A DNA stretch of 64,000 bases from Solea solea (taxonomy: Eukaryota; Chordata; Actinopteri; Pleuronectiformes; Soleidae). The stretch spans positions 16,278,606 through 16,342,605 of the forward strand of contig NC_081151.1 in the NCBI RefSeq assembly GCF_958295425.1, written 5' to 3'. Below the pieces are notes generated by a model. That model saw only the letters and a list, made by a program, of their open reading frames with translations. It searched no databases and was not told the origin of the DNA. Shown here one piece after another: positions 56,746 through 64,000 of this stretch (positions are counted from its first letter, which is position 1; the number at the start of each line of letters is the position of its first letter). Both the position numbers and the translations under genes were made by a program.

Positions 56746-59439
56746 GCTCTCCCTGAAAACACAACATACTGTCCTTACTGTCTGTCAGCTGCATAAAAAT
56801 AGTCCATGTCACCACATAATATCATCGTAACCACGCGACAATCCACAACAAATCATTTGACATTTTGTGTCAAATGTCAGACGAGGAACAGCTGACTGTG
56901 GTGACGATCCTCTGTCACTGCGAGTGACATTTGTGACACTATCACATTTAAAACTTTAGCCGATGATGGTCTGAAGAGGTGAAAGAGTCCTGTTCTTGTT
57001 CTTGTTTTCCTTCTTCAAATGAAAGTGTTGTGTGAAGGTGGAGGGGAATTTACTTCATTTTCAAAAATGGCTCTAAAACATATTAACAACATTCCTCGTT
57101 TGTCACTACAACCACATCTTGGCTACAGAACAGTCGGCTGTCTGCTGTTCCCACGCAGAGTGTGCGTTTCCACACCATCGCTACATACTTAAGCCGAGAT
57201 CACACACTCAAATATAATAAAGGAAATATATATAATATGTGGCAGAGCAGAAGTTAATCTCTTGAGCTAGTTTGATTGGAAACAGGAAGTGTTTCTTCCT
57301 TCACGATGATTTAACGACTAGAGTCTGTGCATCAGTAACACACTGGATTTGCAAAGAGTTTCATCAATCAAGTCAGAAATAGGCTGATAGACTTCTATTC
57401 TATTAGGAGTTTTTATTATTTGTACACAAGAAATATCCATGCTACTGAGAATTACCGAAACATTGATACCCAAAGGTTAAACCATTTAGCAGGCACGACT
57501 TTAATCTCTTTCATGTACCAACCATGCACCAAAGTGTAATTTTCATGCACAAGACATTTGAAAGACTGACAACAAATTCCTTGGAAATTGTTGTGGAAAT
57601 TCGTAATCCTCTGAGTTTTTATTTTAATATTTGGTTGACCATCTGACCACGTCTAGAGTAACAGCCAAAATATCAGCTTTTTACATGAGAGACATAGAAA
57701 CTGAGAGAATATCGTAAACTTCCTCCAATTTTACAGCCTGCCTCTGTGTGAATACAATATTCAAGGATCATAAACGTTTTATTACAAACTTGCCATGAAA
57801 TTTGCTGTCAGTGTCTCCAAATAATTAAAATAACAAGTTTTTTATGGACTTGTAGTGATTTTTCTGTTTCCATACTGACTTCAATAACAGTTCTGAGAAA
57901 GAAAATAAAATTATCTGAATCATGTTGTCGAAGCTTTATCACCAACAACTGATTCCAGTGTTTTTTTTCCATTTGGTGCCAGTAATCAGAAACTGTTGTT
58001 CAGGGCAAAGTTAATCAAACAGGTTTTTTATTTCATGACTCCTCACAGAAGAGGACGATGCCAAACTATGACCTTATCACTTCCACCAGAATCTTTTTCC
58101 CCCATAAAGACTAAATGGAGAAATGTGCTCTACACATGTGCGTGATTACGGTCAACAGCTCTCGAATCTCCTCCATTTACCATAAAACCACTGACCTTGT
58201 GCTCTTTCCTCTTTGTCTTCTCCCTTTATTGTCAAATTCTAAACTGTAAAATACATTTATTGGTTAATTCCTACAAACTGCTCCTTCTACACGATCCAAA
58301 GCAAAGGCTTCTCAATATTTAAACCTTTTAAACTTAAACCCACTTTTTAAAGATGGAAAACTGTTGTTAACACTTAATATGTCTCATTCTCAGAGGTTGT
58401 TTAGTAAATTCATTAAAACTTAATTGTATGCACGTGATTCAACAAGTTGGGAAAATTCTGCAATTTTGTTTGGTGACCAAAAACAAATCTCCTGTGACCC
58501 ATCTGTGGGTCCCGACCCAGTGTTTGGGTGCTAACACAATGTCATGTTGTGGTCTGTCTCTAAATGACAGACCAGAGCCCAGACATGGACCCAGACTTTG
58601 CCCTATCTGGACCAGGTTCTTTAACCAGTAATTCACTGATCATTTTCACTGTGTTTGATTTAACATGGGCAGCATTTCGACCCTTTTACTGCACTAGAAT
58701 AGGTTTGGTCACAATGGTGTTCACTCATATGATATGTACCACACTTTATCATCCGTTGAAGACTACGTCCACTTAATATGATCTACAATCAAAACCACAA
58801 CTGCTCTGTATCCTATAACATAGATGATGACAGCCAAGCAGAGGGTTTTTTGTCTTATCAGAATTTAAGTTAATAAAAAGAAGGAAAGGGAAAATGTTAT
58901 CTCTTATCAGGAAATTCTCTTAATTGAGTAAGTCATACATGCACGAGATGAATGCTGTACAAAGTTTTAAAGAAGCCTAAATGTTACACACTGTCATGAT
59001 CAGAATATGCTTTGAACCTCTTTTCTCTGATAAGGTCTGTAAGAGGATTTTCTTATTAAGACAAGATGTTTTGTTGGCAGTGAGCCTTTTCACATCGCCT
59101 ATGAATTATCCTCACTTTAACCCCAAAAATTGCTCTCATCTGAGCTGCTGTTACAAACACTGACAAGCACACAGCAGGAATGCTTTGGAGTCTGTTTTCT
59201 TTTCTATCTGTCCGTGTTCAGCCTGGAGAATGCTGACTGACAACAAAACAGCGGAATTTTTCATAAACATATTCATTAATGTAACTACAACTAACTCTGG
59301 TCTGTATATATATATATATATAAGTTTTTTATATATGTTCTATATTAATTTCTAACTAACATTTATTTATGTTTATTTATTTACTGTTCTTAAATCTGAG
59401 AAGTGTAGACTTTGTTTTACAACTGAAAAACTTTTTTAA

Positions 59440-59530
59440 AGTACCGAAATAAGGTACCGTTTGCTACCGGTACCGAAGTCCAGATAACGATACCGTATCG
59501 GTTCAATTACGAACGGTACCCAACTCTACT
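59440..59530 (+). mobile_element. Transposon end fragment 'gataccgtatcggttc'
   Basis: Dense GGTACCG/CGGTACC motifs (taaggtaccgtttgctaccg, taacgataccgtatcggttc, gaacggtacccaactct) typical of termini of a fish hAT-like element family. Confidence 0.45.
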
Positions 59531-60401
59531 GAGCAGGTGAGGGAGAAGAAATACTGCAGCGTGAGTAAAGTGAGACAACTTCATACAGCAGTGCTACGGC
59601 TGACAACACCAAGAAGTACCTAGCAGAAGTTTCAGAATTGGATACTACTGCTGAAAATATACTGAGACGTTCAGTAGGAATTCATAATAGAGTATATTTT
59701 ATTTCTGTCTGATTTCGAAAATGTGTGCTCCATCCACAGCTATCAAGCTCTCCCTGAACAGCTGTCTGCCTACGTGGCTGTGCTAATCTGCCCCTGTCTG
59801 CACCTCACAGCTCTGTTTCCTGAATGTAGCTAGAACAAGTAACACTGCAGTAAAAGATAATTAAATAACACATAACTTAGCAAAGTCCTCCAGAAAAAAT
59901 TGACTCAGAAGGTCCACAGGGGGGCGATATAGGGTCCACACTTAGATTTTGACAGTTGAGTTGGTGTATGAGTCTGCAAGATGATTTAATTTCACTCTGC
60001 AGACACGTCTCGACCATTGATGACGCCATCTTGACGCCATGACGACAGAGAAGTAATATCTAGCAGTTGTTGTTATACAGTACATTCAACGTGGTCGTTA
60101 GATGTCGTTGCTACGTGCCATCACTCATTGAAAACTACAGCAATTACGTTTATTTGAAGTTTTCCATTCACTCTGCATGCGTCATCCAGATCTTTGGTCT
60201 GATAAGTTGTACGTTTATCCAATTGCCTACAGAGGCATTTTCATCTGTGTCTGTTGGCCACGGGACATACGTGTGGATAATTTGGCTGCAAATTACAGCT
60301 CACCTTCCCATGCACATCAAGCTCAATGCAAAAGGGACAAATTAATTTTGCGGACGAGGGGAAAAAAATCACCTCACGGTCTGTCTACGACCAGAGCAGG
60401 C

Positions 60402-60422
60402 TACACACACACACACACACAC
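60402..60422. repeat. (CA)n microsatellite
   Basis: A CA run of about 10 units. Confidence 0.95.
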
Positions 60423-61379
60423 AGCTGCAGCTGCAGCAGCCGGAGACAGCAGCTCAGAGGGGACCTCAGTGAAAACTATTTTGAAGCCACTAAAGCGCCA
60501 TTACAATATTTAAAGTATTTAAAATGTGCAAAGGCCTTCATACTCAGTCTCAAATGAGATTACGGTCGTTTTCACACACGATTGGTGACTCATTATTCAG
60601 CCAGTGTGAGTTTGCTTTCTCACTGCACTTTAGTGAAATGAACCGAACCTTTTGAATAACATATTCCCCTCCTCACCTGAGGCGGCACTGCATCAACAAT
60701 TACTGAAGGAGAAGACAAAACAAACAATGAAAGAAGAAAACTCACTCAGACTCAGACATTTCTCGCACTTATTGTTCTACACACGCATATGTTTACCCAC
60801 AATGCCCTGCATTGTAGTCCCCTTCCTGTCTCCTGACTCGTTTTTATTTTGTATTTATTACATGTTTTTATGCCACCTTGCAGTTATTGACTTTTATGAA
60901 AGTGCAACATTAAATTGTCACTATATAATATGTAAAGCCGGCATCTGACACCTGCACTGTAGCTGTGAAATAATAAAAAGGCTTTCCGACTTTCTAAAGC
61001 TGACGGTATGCAGTCTTGGCCGCCACACTCCTCAGACTCGACTGTTTATGTTTGTTTTCCAATAAGTTTATGGGTCGTCACTGATGCAGGCTCTAAAATA
61101 TGTAGGTTGATCACATCCGATCACTGGCACTAACAGGTTGAATTGATGAAGCCGATTACAGATGTGTACATGTGGATTGCGTTCTTATTTGCAAGCCAAG
61201 GTAAAAGAAAACGATTTTTTTTCCTGCCTGTCCACCACCTGCCTCATTAGATGGACGATTCCTGGAAAACCTGCAAAATATTGTTGCGGTCATTAAGAGG
61301 CGCAATTAAATGTTAGCTTTAATCATATTCGACAGAAAGCAGATTGTTGCAGTAAGATTAGAAAGTTTCGGTCTCTAAT

Positions 61380-61575
61380 GGCGTGTTCCCACCGGCTCTA
61401 CTCGCCTCTTCTAACCTCGCCAAGTTAAGTTGTGTTTCCACTAGCATAGTACCTGGTACCAGGTACTATTTTTAGTCGTGAAGGGATGACAAGTGATGAG
61501 ATGCAACCTCGGCAACGGTCGTGCCGTGCCGAGGTGAGGCGAGGCGAGTAGAGCCGGTGGAAATATGCCATAAGG
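61380..61575. mobile_element. MITE with inverted ends, about 195 bp
   Basis: The left end tggcgtgttcccaccggctc tactcgcctc is mirrored at the right by gaggcgagtagagccggtgg aaatatgcca, an inverted repeat of about 27 bp with few mismatches. The interior has agtacctggtaccaggtact, itself palindromic. The cleanest copy of this family in the window. Confidence 0.82.
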
Positions 61576-61659
61576 TAAATCGGAATCAGGAATTTCAAAT
61601 GAAATCGCGATGTGGCTCAACAATGTGACGTAAAATTAGTGATTATTTTCTCTGGACTT

Positions 61660-61985
61660 CGGTGCTGGAGATTAAAAGAATACTTCACCAATTTACATTT
61701 ACTTTGTATTACTAGAATAGGGGTAGTATTTTTGAAAAATTGTGCTTCCCAACCTCTATACCTCTAATATCTTCATTCTTTTTTGTGTTACGTGCCCACC
61801 AGTGACACTTGGTCCGAGCCTTGAAACTGCAACCCTAATTCCGTACTTTTTAGACCCACTCGTAGGGGAAGGGACCTCATTCCCAGAATGTAAACAGTGT
61901 CCGCCATCTTTGCTAGCAGTTACGCTAACAGTGTCACTGGCAGAGCCGGATTAAATAAATGGACTATACTAGGCAGACTGTATTT
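61660..61985. mobile_element. Left arm of a 1.7-kb inverted-repeat element
   Basis: aatacttcaccaatttacat, tttgtattactagaataggg, ttgtgcttcccaacctctat and gttacgtgcccaccagtgac are the reverse complement of the right arm (62870-63335). This arm carries one copy of the 49-bp unit. It also has ttcccagaatgtaaacagtg and ccgccatctttgctagcagt, shared with 32950-33000. Confidence 0.8.
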
Positions 61986-62849
61986 TTTGGGGCCCCCTCC
62001 ATCGATGTTATTTATGAATTGAAATCTAAAACTTACCAAAGTTACTAATAAAAGTTAATTCACATTTTACATAGCGTAGTCTTTGGTTACGAGTTGGTTC
62101 TTTGTATGCCAAAATAAGTCATGTGTCGTATATCAAACCGTATCAGACTATTTTTTGATTTTTATTACCGTATTTATACGTTACTACAAGGCTCTATTAA
62201 ATGCTATTCAATTATCCTTATCATATCCATTACGAGTGTCATTGTTAAGGCAGTAGTACCAGTAAATCACCAATAGGTGTCAGCATTGCTATGTAAACAG
62301 AGCAAATAAGATAAATGTTGTAAGCTATTGCATGCAGAAAATCTTGATTAAATGTGTTGATTAAATTGAATAGTTTAATAAGTAGTCAAATATAAAAAGA
62401 CCAATAAAATTTGCAGTAAGAGAAACTGCTGTAGTGGTAAAGAGGTTTATTTTCATGGATAAGCATCACCTCTCTTCCATTTTCTGGTATTCAACACTCA
62501 GCAGCTCAGCTCCTGGTCTGGACTGTTCAGCAGTTTTCTCCACTGGTCTTGATGTTTCTCTGGATGGTGTGCTGTGCAGTGTTGTTTTTGGAAGCAATTC
62601 TAGATTTAGTCTTAGTTTTAGTCTTTTGGACTAAAATACCTATTAGTTTTAGTCACGTTTCAGTCATTTCTATATGTGATAGTTTTAGTCCAATTTTAGT
62701 CGACGGAAACTCAAAAAAAACTCGATCGGAGCAGACTGTCCTCAGAACGCCGCGTCGCGTTATCAGGACAAGGAGCGTAAATCGTCATGAAACGTAGACC
62801 AAGTCATTTTTAGGTTTTGATTGTCCCTCTTTCTGGGCCCCCTGCCAAT

Positions 62850-63335
62850 CGGGCCCTAGGCACGTGCCTAGTTTGCCTTTGCGTTAATCCGGCTCTGGTC
62901 TCTGGTGGGCACGTAACAAAGAAAAGAATGAAGATATTTCTCAACTCAGGGGAAACTGAGGTTGGGAAGCACAATTTTTCAAAAATACTAGCCCTATTCT
63001 AGTAATACAAAGCTTAATGCAAATTTTTCAAAAATACTAGCCCTATTCTAGTAATGCAAAGCTAAATGCAGATTTTTCAAAAATACTAGCCCTATTCTAG
63101 TAATACAAAGCTAAATGCAAATTTTTCAAAAATACTAGCCCTATTCTAGTAATGCAAAGCTAAATGCAAATTTTTCAAAAATACTAGCCCTATTCTAGTA
63201 ATACAAAGCTAAATGCAAATTTTTCAAAAATACTAGCCCTATTCTAGTAATACAAAGCTAAATGCAAATTTTTCAAAAATACTAGCCCTATTCTAGTAAT
63301 ACAAAGCTTAATGCAAATTGGTGGAGGATTCCTTT
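62850..63335. mobile_element. Right arm of the inverted-repeat element
   Basis: ttaatccggctctggtctct, ggtgggcacgtaacaaagaa, gaggttgggaagcacaattt and aatgcaaattggtggaggat mirror the left arm. It includes the seven-copy tandem array. Confidence 0.8.
62974..63316. repeat. 49-bp tandem repeat, seven copies
   Basis: The unit begins atttttcaaaaatactagcc and continues with ctattctagtaatacaaagc taaatgcaa. Copies start at 62974, 63023, 63072, 63121, 63170, 63219 and 63268, an exact 49-bp period, with only a few differences (aatgc/aatac, cttaa/ctaaa). Near-identity shows recent expansion. Confidence 0.97.
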
Positions 63336-64000
63336 AAGCAGTTTACAAGTTTGTAAGTGGTACAAACTTCAGTTTCCAGTGAGATACATATTTTTAAGAT
63401 GTTGTAGACATGTGTAGATATTATGTGAGCCTTTAGTTAAGTAGCTAAAATCAGTTTTTTTGCTTGTTTCCTCGCTGGCAGCTTCATTTCCAGTGCGAGA
63501 AAACATCCAGCTAGTTCCCGGCCACATGTGAAAAAAACAAACAGAGAACGACTGAACTATCCCTTTAAACTTTCAAGAATGAGGACAAAGTGAGTAAGAC
63601 AGATGTGGCTGAAATGCATAAACCGCAACAATCACAAGGCAAAAAAGTTCAAGTGGTCTGAAGCTTTGTAAGTCTCCCAATTACTTGTTTTCCCCAAACT
63701 CTGTGAAATGTTGGACGCGTGCACTTATTGCATCAGTGAGCCTTGGGGGGAACATGAGAACGGAGCAGTGCTATGCAGTCAAGTTTTATTCCTGATATCA
63801 ATGTGGAAGGTGTGGGTGTGATTTCTGGTATTAGCGCAGCTGTGAGCAATGTTAAAAGTATCTGCTGCGATGTGAGCGTGTGCGTGTGTGTGCACACAGG
63901 CCCGAGTGTGTCGATGCCAAATCCAGGCAGGGAAGAGGATGCAGAGATGATTTAATTAAAGGTTACGGGCAATAATACAATTATTACATATGTTGCATGT

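Larger units (their letters stand above)
54331..64000. other. Upstream of smoc1 exon 2: no coding exon recognised
   Basis: Between the repeats listed separately there is AT-rich sequence without recognisable exons; 56.8-59.3 kb in particular shows nothing I can name. A CA run lies at 60402-60422. AATAATAAAAAG at 60970-60980 could be an isolated poly(A)-like motif. The smoc1 signal-peptide exon was not seen here. Confidence 0.5.

Noticed and set aside
60650..60725. Minus-strand acceptor (cttcag) and donor (CTCAG|gtgagg) enclosing 26 nt, a possible smoc1 first exon
   Set aside because: It has no signal-peptide coding, the segment starts with a stop in one frame, and surrounding sequence looks repeat-derived.
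62974..63316. Regular repeats that might suggest a CRISPR array
   Set aside because: The 49-bp units are directly adjacent with no unique spacers, in a vertebrate genome and inside a transposon-like arm.

Overview
The window is vertebrate nuclear DNA, most likely from a teleost fish. Coding sequence is split into short exons with GT-AG junctions. The introns are full of CA/GT and TA microsatellites and teleost-style interspersed repeats (hAT-like CGATTAATCG elements, a tRNA-derived SINE, LINE tails, MITEs). There are no operons, ribosome-binding sites or CRISPR arrays. Nearly all of the longer open frames are chance frames. The real genes were found by matching short exons to known protein families and checking that reading phases join across introns.

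Both protein-coding genes lie on the minus strand. (1) Positions 1-4009: the 5' half of a class I facilitative glucose transporter (GLUT1/3-like). Four exons are visible (3890-4009, 1371-1531, 1058-1298 and 1-102, the last cut by the window edge). A tRNA-Lys(TTT) gene or pseudogene sits in its first visible intron. A 21-bp minisatellite flanked by a duplication of a splice donor sits in the third. A TATA-containing candidate promoter lies at 6.9-7.1 kb. (2) Positions 11375-42948: smoc1, encoding the secreted matricellular protein SMOC1. Everything from the follistatin/Kazal-like exon to the stop codon is present. All eleven coding exons join in phase, including a 17-nt final coding segment (VGRLV-stop). 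The signal-peptide exon was not found and probably lies beyond position 64000. If so, 43-64 kb is first intron.

The most interesting signal is a set of in-frame, phase-1 optional coding elements in smoc1. A 51-nt exon at 17419-17469 would give the longer C-terminus ending TNLFIGRLV, resembling a mammalian SMOC1 isoform. An alternative acceptor 33 nt upstream of the exon at 34529-34585 adds [11 protein letters not shown]; these residues double as the polypyrimidine tract of the downstream acceptor, and they also match a mammalian isoform. Two further candidate exons, of 21 nt (35724-35744) and 51 nt (36977-37027), are unconfirmed. Every exon in the linker between the two thyroglobulin domains has symmetric phase 1 and a length divisible by three, so any of them can be skipped without a frameshift.

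The 43-64 kb region holds only repeats that I can identify. They include a roughly 270-350-bp duplication spaced about 2.08 kb apart (51.2 and 53.3 kb), and an inverted-repeat element at 61.7-63.3 kb in which one arm has expanded a 49-bp unit to seven copies. No previously undescribed defence or mobile system is evident. The value of the window lies in the smoc1 exon architecture and in these structured repeats.
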